Assembly: GCA_023430145.1 (NCBI GenBank) | Contig: JAEZCD010000031.1 | Location: forward strand, 1 to 12,730 | Direction of reading: 5' to 3' | Length of the DNA stretch: 12,730 bases | DNA from: Pseudomonadota bacterium | Lineage (GTDB): Bacteria > Pseudomonadota > Alphaproteobacteria > Rhizobiales > Methylopilaceae | Shown: one piece after another, positions 1 through 10,652 of the stretch | How positions within the stretch are numbered: the stretch's first letter is position 1 | Layout: every line of letters starts with the position of its first letter | Made by a program: the position numbers and the translations under genes | Notes under the pieces: model-generated | The model's database searches: none | The model's input: only the letters and a program-made list of their open reading frames with translations | Told to the model about the DNA's origin: nothing

Positions 1-462
1 GGTGCGGCGGACCGGCGGCGTCATCTCAGCGCGGGCAGCGCGGCGGCGGCGGGTCGGTTTGGCCTCCGGCATGAGGCGCTGCGCGGCTTCGCCGACGGCG
101 CTCGTCACCGCACCGGCGACGGCCCCGACTGCCTGCTCGACGAGGTTCTTCGTCGCTGTCGCAGCTTCCGCGCTGCGATCGAGCGCCTCCTCGCCGGCCT
201 TGGCGACCTGCTCCGAATTGCGCGTCAGCGCCGCGGCCGCCGGGGGGGCGGCGGCGACGACGGCGCTCGCCAGCACCTCGCGCCCCATCGGGTTGCTCAG
301 GATGGCGCCGAGCGTGCGCGAATCCCGCACCGCCTTCGGCAGCTTGAAGCCGGCGATGGTCTTCGGCACGGACGACGACGCGCGCCGCTTGCCCGATTTC
401 CTGCCGGCCCGCGGCTTCTCCGAGGCGGCTGCCTTGGCCATGCTCTTCTTCTTGTTCGCCAC
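1..462 (-). CDS. Ala/Lys/Arg-rich hypothetical protein, 3' end beyond the left edge
   Basis: Reading the minus strand from a GTG at 462-460 gives 154 codons without a stop, in frame right up to base 1, so the gene is cut by the window edge. A good Shine-Dalgarno (GGAGG at 473-469, 6 nt spacer) picks this GTG; an ATG seven codons later (441-439) has none. The N-terminus is very basic (ANKKKSMAKAAASEKPRAGRKSGKRR), followed by a segment around residues 38-70 (IAGFKLPKAVRDSRTLGAIL, then NPMGREVLAS), an Ala/Val/Pro stretch (AVVAAAPPAAAAL), an Ala/Glu-rich segment that may be helical, and another RRRR cluster near the edge. The composition recalls histone-H1-like or phasin-like proteins, but I recognise no family and give no function. 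The gap to argG is 91 bp, and co-transcription with argG is possible. Confidence 0.6.
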   Translation of the reverse strand, partial: MANKKKSMAKAAASEKPRAGRKSGKRRASSSVPKTIAGFKLPKAVRDSRTLGAILSNPMGREVLASAVVAAAPPAAAALTRNSEQVAKAGEEALDRSAEAATATKNLVEQAVGAVAGAVTSAVGEAAQRLMPEAKPTRRRRAARAEMTPPVRRT

Positions 463-553
463 GATCGTCCTCCGCTGTTCGTGTGTGCCTTATAACTGCA
501 GTTGCGGCATCGCGTTCCTATTCGCACGCGCGATGATGCGCGGCGTACGGATC

Positions 554-1783
<1,230 letters not shown>

Positions 1784-1825
1784 TTTTCTGGACGGGATCC
1801 GCCGGCGAGTTTCGCGAAGCGGCGC

Positions 1826-1853
1826 ACATTAGCGGCGACGCCGCGCTGCGCAA
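1826..1853 (-). promoter_or_regulatory. Candidate argG promoter
   Basis: On the minus strand TTGCGC (1853-1848) and TAATGT (1831-1826) are separated by 16 nt and lie about 43 nt upstream of the argG ATG. The match to the sigma-70 consensus is partial (about 3 of 6 in the -10 box). The location in the divergent intergenic region supports it, but nothing else does. Confidence 0.3.
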
Positions 1854-1882
1854 GGGCGACGGGGCCTTCACGACCGCGTCGT

Positions 1883-1911
1883 TTGACGTATCGCGCGGCA
1901 GCCGCAAGATT
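1883..1911 (+). promoter_or_regulatory. Candidate promoter of the SDR gene
   Basis: TTGACG (1883-1888), a good -35 box, is followed after 17 nt by AAGATT (1906-1911), a weak -10 box. It is placed about 26 nt before the TTG start of the SDR gene. This is pattern evidence only. Confidence 0.35.
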
Positions 1912-1937
1912 CGGCAGGACGAGCGGAGCGGCACGGA

Positions 1938-2984
1938 TTGAAGATCTTCGTCATCGGCGGCACCGGGTTCATCGGTGCCGCCCTCATGCATCACGCGCGC
2001 GAGGCGGGGCACGAGACGGCCGTGCTGCAGCGGCCGAGATCGCCGCCGGCCGGGACGCTGGCGCTGATCGGCGACTATGCCTCGCTGCCCGCGCTCGCGG
2101 CCGAGATCGGCTGTTTCGCGCCGGACGCCATCATCGATCTTTGGGCGATGAGCGGCCGCGAGGCGGCCACCGTTTTCGCGGCTCTCGGCCCGCACACCGG
2201 CCGCTACGTGGTGGCGAGCTCGGGCGACGTCTATGCCAATTACGGCGGCATGCTGCGGCGGGAGAAGCCGTTCCCGCGGCTCGGCCCGCTCGCCGAGACG
2301 AGCGAGCTGCGCAACGCCCGCTACCCGTATCGCGGTCCGCAGCCGCGGCGGCGGAACGACCCGGGTGCCTTCCTCGACGACTACGACAAGCTTTTGGTCG
2401 AGGAGGCGGCGCATAAGCACCTCGGCGCCCGCGGCACCATTCTGCGGCTGCCGATGGTCTACGGTCCCGGCAACCGCCGCCCGCGCTTCGGGGGCATTCT
2501 GCAGCGCATGCGCGACGGGCGCCCGGCGATTCTCGTCACCGAGGATCATGCCGCCTGGCACGCCACCTACGGCTATGTCGAGGACGTCGCCGTCGGCATT
2601 CTGCGCGCGGCCGAGGAGCCGGCGGCGGCCGGGCGGACCTACAATCTCGGCGAGCCCGAGGCGACGAGCTGGCGCGGCTGGGTCGAGGCCTTTGCCGGCG
2701 TGCTCGGCTGGAGCGGGGAGATCGTCGAGGTGCCCGCGCAGGGCGCGCCCGAGCACGTCGCCGGGCTCTCGATGGTCTACGATCTCGGCTATCCGCTGCG
2801 GCTCGACACGCGCCGCATCCGCGACGAGCTCGGCTATGCCGAGATCGCCCCTCCCGAGCATGCGCTGGCCGAGACGGCGCGCTTCGAGCTCGCGGCGCCG
2901 CCGCCGCCTGGGCTGCGGCCGCAGGATACCTATCGCGAGGAGGATCTATTCCTCGCCGAGCTCAGACAGGCGCTGCGGGCCTGA
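1938..2984 (+). CDS. NAD-dependent epimerase/dehydratase family protein (atypical extended SDR)
   Basis: This 348-aa Rossmann-fold protein belongs to the extended short-chain dehydrogenase/reductase family. The start is a TTG: the dinucleotide-binding motif GGTGFIG (residues 7-13) follows immediately after MKIFVI, which leaves no room for a later start. A purine-rich GAGCGGAG lies upstream. The strand-5 motif SSGDVY is at 94-99, and LPMVYGPGNR near residues 161-170 matches the family's substrate-side R-x-x-x-VYGPG segment. The usual catalytic YxxxK is not intact: Lys151 is in place (DDYDKLLVE), but the position four residues before it is Asp147, and the nearest Tyr is 149. The protein may therefore be a noncanonical enzyme or a binding protein. 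The substrate is unknown, though a nucleotide sugar is the usual guess for the family. It is convergent with sucD and stands alone as a transcription unit. Confidence 0.88.
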   Translation: MKIFVIGGTGFIGAALMHHAREAGHETAVLQRPRSPPAGTLALIGDYASLPALAAEIGCFAPDAIIDLWAMSGREAATVFAALGPHTGRYVVASSGDVYANYGGMLRREKPFPRLGPLAETSELRNARYPYRGPQPRRRNDPGAFLDDYDKLLVEEAAHKHLGARGTILRLPMVYGPGNRRPRFGGILQRMRDGRPAILVTEDHAAWHATYGYVEDVAVGILRAAEEPAAAGRTYNLGEPEATSWRGWVEAFAGVLGWSGEIVEVPAQGAPEHVAGLSMVYDLGYPLRLDTRRIRDELGYAEIAPPEHALAETARFELAAPPPPGLRPQDTYREEDLFLAELRQALRA

Positions 2985-3008
2985 GACTTGCCCGCAGCGC
3001 GCGGCCGT

Positions 3009-3017
<9 letters not shown>
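2971..3017. terminator. Stem-loops between convergent SDR and sucD genes
   Basis: CGCTGCGGGC (2971-2980) and GCCCGCAGCG (2990-2999) form a perfect 10-bp stem with a 9-nt loop that holds the SDR stop codon region. A second hairpin follows at once: GCGGCC (3001-3006) and GGCCGC (3012-3017) enclose the sucD stop codon at 3011-3009. Neither has a T-tract, so this is a terminator-like pair of structures for both converging genes rather than a textbook intrinsic terminator. Confidence 0.55.
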
Positions 3018-3902
<885 letters not shown>

Positions 3903-3905
<3 letters not shown>

Positions 3906-3918
3906 CGGTGGTTCCTCA
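3903..3918 (-). promoter_or_regulatory. sucD ribosome-binding site overlapping the upstream stop codon
   Basis: The TGA stop of the DUF559 ORF (3918-3916) is part of TGAGGAA, whose GAGGAA (3917-3912) is the Shine-Dalgarno of sucD, followed by a 6-nt spacer and ATG (3905-3903). The arrangement would let ribosomes finishing the nuclease ORF re-initiate at sucD. The coupling itself is inference. Confidence 0.6.
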
Positions 3919-4446
3919 GATGTCCGTCGATGTGCGGGGATCACCTCCCCCTGACAGGGGGAGGGCGGCGCGCCAGCGCCGGGTGGGGGGCTTTCCGTCG
4001 TGTTCGAGCCGGTCGATCTCCATCAAGAGGACCTGAAGAACACCTTCGAGGTTGCTCAGTACGTCGTTGTTCCAGAAGCGCAGGACGGTGACGCCCCGGT
4101 CCTGAAGCCAAGCCGTTCGTCGCGCATCCTTCGCGGCTTCGCGGGCGAAGCCATGCTGCCCGCCGTCGAGCTCGATCGCGAGTTGCAAAGCCGGGCAGTA
4201 GAAGTCGAGCACATACGGGCCGGCAGGATGCTGGCGACGAAAGCTCTTGCCGTGAAGCTGGACGCCGCGAAGGCTTCGCCAAAGCTTGGCTTCCGCCATG
4301 CTCGGCTCGACTCTCAGCCGCCGCGCGGCTCGCGTCTTGGCCGCCGTCCGATTGAACCGCGGTCGAACGCTCCCCTTACCTCCCCCTGAAAGGGGGAGGC
4401 CGGACTCGCGCAGCGAGCCGGGAGGGGGTCCTTCCGGCGTGGTCAC
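3916..4446 (-). CDS. DUF559 / Vsr-like endonuclease-domain protein inserted between sucC and sucD
   Basis: This 176-aa ORF has a clear DUF559 core at about residues 37-140: RAARRLRVEPSMAEAKLWRSLRG, then FRRQHPAGPYVLDFYC with Asp81, ELDGGQH with Glu92/Asp94/His98, and the terminal LRFWNNDVL at 122-130. DUF559 is related to the very-short-patch-repair/PD-(D/E)XK nuclease fold, and the likely active-site residues are present, so the protein may be active; the substrate is unknown. The start taken is GTG 4446-4444. It has no good Shine-Dalgarno, only a GGGTGGGGG run from the repeat upstream, and no start codon lies closer to the core except ATG at residue 50, which would cut into the domain. Residues 1-23 and about 150-170 are encoded by copies of a palindromic repeat and share the peptide LPLSGGG (17-23 and 162-168). 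The native protein may be only the core. Confidence 0.75.
   Translation of the reverse strand: MTTPEGPPPGSLRESGLPLSGGGKGSVRPRFNRTAAKTRAARRLRVEPSMAEAKLWRSLRGVQLHGKSFRRQHPAGPYVLDFYCPALQLAIELDGGQHGFAREAAKDARRTAWLQDRGVTVLRFWNNDVLSNLEGVLQVLLMEIDRLEHDGKPPTRRWRAALPLSGGGDPRTSTDI
3943..4002 (+). repeat. REP/BIME-like palindromic repeat, copy A
   Basis: Stem 1 has arms CCTCCCCCTG (3944-3953) and CAGGGGGAGG (3955-3964), perfect over 10 bp around a single A. Stem 2 is GGCGC (3967-3971) / GCGCC (3976-3980). Then comes GGGTGGGGGGC (3981-3991) and a tail CTTTCCGTCGTG (3991-4002) that also matches copy B at 10 of 12 positions. It is in the same orientation as copy B. On the minus strand it is translated as the last part of the DUF559 ORF. 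Confidence 0.85.
4378..4441 (+). repeat. REP/BIME-like palindromic repeat, copy B
   Basis: Stem 1 is CCTCCCCCT (4379-4387) / AGGGGGAGG (4391-4399). Stem 2 is CTCGC (4405-4409) / GCGAG (4413-4417), flanked by CCGG on both sides. GGGAGGGGGTC (4420-4430) and the tail CCTTCCGGCGTG (4430-4441) follow. It encodes the N-terminus of the DUF559 ORF on the minus strand. Copies A and B are direct repeats bracketing the nuclease core. Confidence 0.85.
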
Positions 4447-4454
4447 GGCAAGAT

Positions 4455-4506
4455 GACCCCCACCCGGACGGCTTCGCCGTCTCGACCTCCCCCTTGCAGG
4501 GGGAGG
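4455..4506 (-). repeat. REP/BIME-like palindromic repeat, copy C (inverted)
   Basis: This is the same architecture on the opposite strand. GACCCCCACCC (4455-4465) is the reverse complement of the GGG(T/A)GGGGGTC box of copy B with one mismatch. Stem 2 is GACGGC (4467-4472) / GCCGTC (4476-4481) with a TTC loop, and stem 1 is CCTCCCCCT (4486-4494) / AGGGGGAGG (4498-4506). Copies B and C face each other across a 24-bp spacer (4431-4454), as in a paired BIME. The element lies 22 bp after the sucC stop codon in the direction of transcription and could form a strong RNA stem there. Confidence 0.85.
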
Positions 4507-4528
4507 AGGGAGCCCGAACCGCAGCTCA

Positions 4529-5728
<1,200 letters not shown>

Positions 5729-5751
5729 TCCGCGTCTTCCTCCCGGAAATG

Positions 5752-5789
5752 CCGGCAACGGGGCGCGACCGACGGGTGCGCCCCGCCGG
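5752..5789 (-). terminator. Stem-loop between the KPR-family gene and sucC
   Basis: GGGGCGC (5760-5766) pairs with GCGCCCC (5778-5784), and the stem continues outward with CCGGC (5752-5756) against GCCGG (5785-5789) across a 3-nt bulge, giving 12 bp. It starts 3 nt after the stop codon at 5793 and ends about 10 nt before the sucC Shine-Dalgarno. There is no T-tract. It may end the upstream transcript or act in the sucC leader. Confidence 0.5.
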
Positions 5790-5792
5790 TCC

Positions 5793-6770
5793 TCAGTGCA
5801 TGGTGGTGGCCGTTTGCGCCCGCTGCTTGACGAGTGCAAGCACGATGTCGATCGTCGGCGTCGGGATGCCGGTCAGGACGCCCATCTCTTGCACGACTGT
5901 GACGAGCGGGTCGATCTCCATCGGCCGCCCGCGCTCCAGATCCTGCAGCATCGAGGTCTTGTGCGCGCCGACCGCGCCGGCGCCGTTGATCCGCCGCTCG
6001 ATGTCGACGCGGAAGTGGACGCCGAGCTTCTCGGCGATCTCCTGCGCCTCGGACATCATCGACCGCACCACCGCGCGCGTGCCGGGGTCGCTGGCGATGA
6101 CGTCGAGCGTCGCATGCGTCAGCGCGCTGATCGGGTTGAAGGAAAGGTTGCCCCAGAGCTTCAGCCAGATCTCGTCGCGGATGTTGTCCAGCACCGGCGC
6201 CCGGAGGCCAGCCTTGGTCATCATGCGGCCGAGCCGCTCGACGCGGAACGAGCGCTCCCCCGAAGGCTCGCCGATCGGGAACTTGTCGCCGTAGACGTGC
6301 TGGATGACGCCCGGCTCGACGATCTCGGTCGCCGGATAGACGACGCAGCCGATCGCCCGTTCAGGGCCGAGCACCTTCCACTGCCGGGCGTCGGGGTCGA
6401 TCGTCTCGAGCGTCGAGTTCTCGTAAGCGCCGCCGTGCTTGTAGAAGTACCAGTAGGGGATGCCGTTGACGGCGGTGACGATGCCGGTGTCGTTGCCGAG
6501 CATCGGCTGCATCGCGTCGACGACGCCCGGCACCGAATGCGCCTTCAGTGCGACGATGACGTAGTCCTGCGGCCCGAGCTCGGCGGGATCGCTCGTGCAG
6601 CGCAGATGCGCCACCTTCTCCTCGCCGTCGATGCGCAGCCGAAGGCCGTTCCGCTGCATGGCCTGCAGATGCGCGCCGCGCGCGACGAGGCTGACATCGG
6701 CGCCGGCCTCGGCCAGCTGCACACCCATGTAGCCGCCTATGGCGCCCGCTCCGTAGATGCAGATCTTCAT
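5793..6770 (-). CDS. Ketopantoate reductase (ApbA/PanE) family oxidoreductase
   Basis: This 325-aa NADP-dependent reductase belongs to the 2-dehydropantoate 2-reductase family. The N-terminal Rossmann motif is GAGAIGGYMG (7-16). NGIPYWYFY (102-110) corresponds to the family's NG(M/I) loop. The C-terminal helical domain has the likely catalytic Lys204 in KLWGNLSFNPISAL (204-217) and SMLQDLERGRPMEID (273-287) with the family's conserved Glu. The start is preceded by GAGGGA at 6 nt spacing. The protein is about 20 aa longer than E. coli PanE (303 aa), and many bacteria carry several family members that do not make pantoate. Lying next to a glyoxylate operon rather than panBC, it may reduce another 2-oxo acid, so no gene symbol is given. 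A hairpin and 222 bp separate it from glxR, so it is probably its own transcription unit. Confidence 0.88.
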   Translation of the reverse strand: MKICIYGAGAIGGYMGVQLAEAGADVSLVARGAHLQAMQRNGLRLRIDGEEKVAHLRCTSDPAELGPQDYVIVALKAHSVPGVVDAMQPMLGNDTGIVTAVNGIPYWYFYKHGGAYENSTLETIDPDARQWKVLGPERAIGCVVYPATEIVEPGVIQHVYGDKFPIGEPSGERSFRVERLGRMMTKAGLRAPVLDNIRDEIWLKLWGNLSFNPISALTHATLDVIASDPGTRAVVRSMMSEAQEIAEKLGVHFRVDIERRINGAGAVGAHKTSMLQDLERGRPMEIDPLVTVVQEMGVLTGIPTPTIDIVLALVKQRAQTATTMH

Positions 6771-6858
6771 GGCGTTTCCCTCGAAGTTCCGGCTGGTGAC
6801 CCGCCTCAGACGCCCGCCATATCCGATGCGCGCAGCGTCCGGTGGCCCGTTCCCGCCG

Positions 6859-6875
6859 TGGTATGTTGTATACCA
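6859..6875. promoter_or_regulatory. Operator-like inverted repeat upstream of the KPR-family gene
   Basis: TGGTAT (6859-6864) and ATACCA (6870-6875) form a perfect 6-bp inverted repeat over 5 nt, about 90 nt upstream of the ATG at 6770. The right half also reads TTGTATACCA, close to the TGTATACA core bound by several GntR/FCD regulators. The A/T-rich patch stands out in a GC-rich gap. No regulator of that family lies in the window. The rest of the 6771-6992 gap shows nothing else clear apart from the hairpin next to glxR. Confidence 0.4.
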
Positions 6876-6961
6876 GTGTTGAACATAAGACTTCGCGCGT
6901 CAACTGCCGAAGCGCGTTTCGGCGTTTCGACAGCCAGCCCCGACTTATCGGCGGACCGAGA

Positions 6962-6985
6962 GCCGCTGCCTCCGCGGGCAGCAGC
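6962..6985 (-). terminator. Terminator-like hairpin after glxR
   Basis: On the minus strand GCTGCTGCC (6985-6977) pairs with GGCAGCGGC (6970-6962), 9 bp with one G-U pair and a 6-nt loop. It begins 7 nt past the glxR stop codon (6995-6993). There is no T-tract. It fits the end of the gcl-hyi-glxR operon. Confidence 0.45.
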
Positions 6986-6992
6986 CGGAGCG

Positions 6993-7907
6993 CTACTCGG
7001 CCGCCTGGCTAAAGGATTTGTCGCCCGATACCTGGAAGTCGGCGAGCGCCTCGAGCGCGCGTACGAGCGCCGAGTGGTCGAGCCCGCCGGCTCCCATCGC
7101 CGCGCAGGCGTTCATCATCTGCGCCGCGGTGGCTGTGTTCGGCAGGGCTACGCCGAGGGCGCGCGCGCCGGCGAGCGCGAGCGCGAGATCCTTCTGATGC
7201 AGCTCGATCCGGAAGCCCGGATTGAAGGTGCGCTTGATCATGCGCTCGCCATGCACCTCGAGGATGCGCGAGGAGGCGAAGCCGCCCATCAGCGCCTGCC
7301 GGACCTTTGCCGGATCGGCGCCGGCCTTGGCGGCGAACAGGAGCGCCTCGCCGACGGCCTGGATGTTGAGCGCGACGATGATCTGGTTGGCGACCTTCGT
7401 CGTCTGGCCGTCGCCATTGCCGCCGACGAGGGTGATGTTCTTGCCCATCAGCTCGAACAGGGGCTTGACCTCGTCGAAGGTCGCCTGCGGGCCGCCGACC
7501 ATGATGGTCAGCGACGCGGCCTTGGCGCCCACCTCGCCGCCCGACACCGGCGCGTCGAGGTAGCTGCCCCCGAGCGCCTCTATCCTCTCGGCGAATTTCT
7601 TCGTCTCGATCGGCGAGATCGAGCTCATGTCGACGACGATCTTGCCGGGCGAAAAGCCCTCGGCGACGCCCCCCTCGCCGAACAGCACTTTTTCGACGTC
7701 CGGCGTGTCCGGCACCATCAGGAAGATCACGTCGGCCTTCTTCGCCACCTCGGCCGGGCTCGCGCAGGCCTTGCCGCCGGCAGAGGTGAGCTCGGACGGC
7801 ACGCCCGAGCGCGAGAAGAGAAATACGTCATGGCTCGCGGCGACGAGGTGACCGGCCATGGGGCGACCCATGACGCCTAGTCCGATGAAGCCGAGTGTCT
7901 TAGCCAT
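6993..7907 (-). CDS. glxR: 2-hydroxy-3-oxopropionate (tartronate semialdehyde) reductase
   Basis: This 304-aa member of the beta-hydroxyacid dehydrogenase family reduces tartronate semialdehyde to D-glycerate with NAD(P)H. It shows the N-terminal dinucleotide-binding signature FIGLGVMGRPMAGHL (7-21), the substrate loop DAPVSGGEVGAKAASLTIMVGG (118-139), and the catalytic Lys171 in KVANQIIVALNIQAVGEAL (171-189). The C-terminal motif LHQKDLALAL is also present. The ATG at 7907-7905 has GAGGAA upstream. Sequence alone cannot exclude a 3-hydroxyisobutyrate dehydrogenase, but its place 33 bp after hyi and downstream of gcl makes the tartronate semialdehyde reductase role strong. It is the last gene of the operon. 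Confidence 0.93.
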   Translation of the reverse strand: MAKTLGFIGLGVMGRPMAGHLVAASHDVFLFSRSGVPSELTSAGGKACASPAEVAKKADVIFLMVPDTPDVEKVLFGEGGVAEGFSPGKIVVDMSSISPIETKKFAERIEALGGSYLDAPVSGGEVGAKAASLTIMVGGPQATFDEVKPLFELMGKNITLVGGNGDGQTTKVANQIIVALNIQAVGEALLFAAKAGADPAKVRQALMGGFASSRILEVHGERMIKRTFNPGFRIELHQKDLALALAGARALGVALPNTATAAQMMNACAAMGAGGLDHSALVRALEALADFQVSGDKSFSQAAE

Positions 7908-7940
7908 GGCGCGTTCCTCGCTTGCCGGGCCGGGGACCGT

Positions 7941-8717
7941 TCAGGCGTTGGCGGGCAGCCAGCCGAGACCGTCGGCGGTGCCGCCCTTGGGCTTGTACTC
8001 GCATCCGATCCAGCCCTGATAGCCGATGCGGTCCAGGAATTGGAAGAGGAATGGATAATTGATTTCGCCGGTTCCGGGCTCGTTGCGGCCGGGATTGTCG
8101 GCGAGCTGGATATGGGCGATGCGCGGCAGGTTGGCCTCGATGGTGCGCGCCAGATCGCCTTCCATGATCTGCATGTGGTAGATGTCGTACTGGAAATAGA
8201 GGTTGTCCGAGCCGACCTCCTCGATGATCTCGACGGCCTGCCGCGTATTGGTCAGGAAGAACCCCGGAATGTCGACGCGGGTATTGATGGCCTCGATCAA
8301 GAGCCGGATGCCGGCATCGGCGAGAATTGGCGCCGCATAGCTGAGATTGTCGACGAACACGTGCCGCGCCGCGGCAGGCTCGACGCCCTTCGGGATGCCT
8401 GCGAGGCAGTTCACCTGCGGGCAGCCAAGTGCGGTGGCGTAGCGGATCGCCGTGTCGACGCTGGCGCGGAACTCGTCTTGCCGGCCGGGCAGCGTCGCGA
8501 TGCCGCGCTCGCCGCCCGCCCAGTCACCGGCCGGCAGGTTGTGCAGCACGAGCTCGAGACCGTTCGCTCGCAACAGATCGGCGAGCGCCTCCGGCTCGTA
8601 GTCGTAGGGGAACAGGAACTCGACGCCCGTGAAGCCCGCCGCCGCGGCCGCCGCGAAGCGGTCGAGGAACGGCACCTCGTTGAAGAGCATCGTCAGATTG
8701 GCGTCGAACTTCGGCAC
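7941..8717 (-). CDS. hyi: Hydroxypyruvate isomerase
   Basis: This 258-aa TIM-barrel sugar-isomerase-like enzyme interconverts hydroxypyruvate and tartronate semialdehyde. The metal/catalytic glutamates of the family appear as Glu142 (LLIEAINTRVDIPGFFL) and Glu240 (GCEYKPKGGTADGLGW), with FQYDIYHMQIMEGDL (175-189) supplying further ligands. The length equals that of E. coli Hyi. The start is a GTG (8717-8715, reading VPKFDANLTMLF). It is preceded by AGGACAGGAAC, and no ATG fits the family N-terminus. It lies 62 bp after gcl and 33 bp before glxR, so the three form one operon. Confidence 0.94.
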   Translation of the reverse strand: MPKFDANLTMLFNEVPFLDRFAAAAAAGFTGVEFLFPYDYEPEALADLLRANGLELVLHNLPAGDWAGGERGIATLPGRQDEFRASVDTAIRYATALGCPQVNCLAGIPKGVEPAAARHVFVDNLSYAAPILADAGIRLLIEAINTRVDIPGFFLTNTRQAVEIIEEVGSDNLYFQYDIYHMQIMEGDLARTIEANLPRIAHIQLADNPGRNEPGTGEINYPFLFQFLDRIGYQGWIGCEYKPKGGTADGLGWLPANA

Positions 8718-8779
8718 GTTCCTGTCCTCGCGGTCCGCTGCGCTGGCGTGGGCCGGATATACAGCACCCCCGTCGGGCC

Positions 8780-10594
<1,815 letters not shown>

Positions 10595-10618
10595 GGCTGT
10601 CCTCCTCGCCCTCGCCCG

Positions 10619-10634
10619 CCGCCGATCTCGGCGG
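10619..10634 (-). other. Palindrome in the gcl leader
   Basis: CCGCCGA (10619-10625) and TCGGCGG (10628-10634) form an almost gapless palindrome. In RNA it would give a 6-bp GC stem with a 4-nt loop, about 15 nt upstream of the gcl ribosome-binding site. It could be a leader hairpin or a protein site; nothing more can be said. Confidence 0.35.
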
Positions 10635-10652
10635 TCAGGAATCAAATTATTG

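Noticed and set aside
3944..4506. CRISPR array from the three similar repeats
   Set aside because: The copies are in mixed orientation, unevenly spaced, contain internal palindromes of differing sequence, and the interval between A and B is coding; no cas genes are present.
3906..4528. Complete insertion sequence with transposase and target-site duplication
   Set aside because: No transposase motif is present and I could not find a convincing short duplication next to copies A and C; the term repeat-bracketed nuclease insert is as far as the sequence supports.
5729..5839. N-terminal extension of sucC from an upstream in-frame ATG
   Set aside because: The 37 extra residues are low-complexity, overlap the KPR-family stop region and a hairpin, and the family starts at MNIHEYQ with a good ribosome-binding site.
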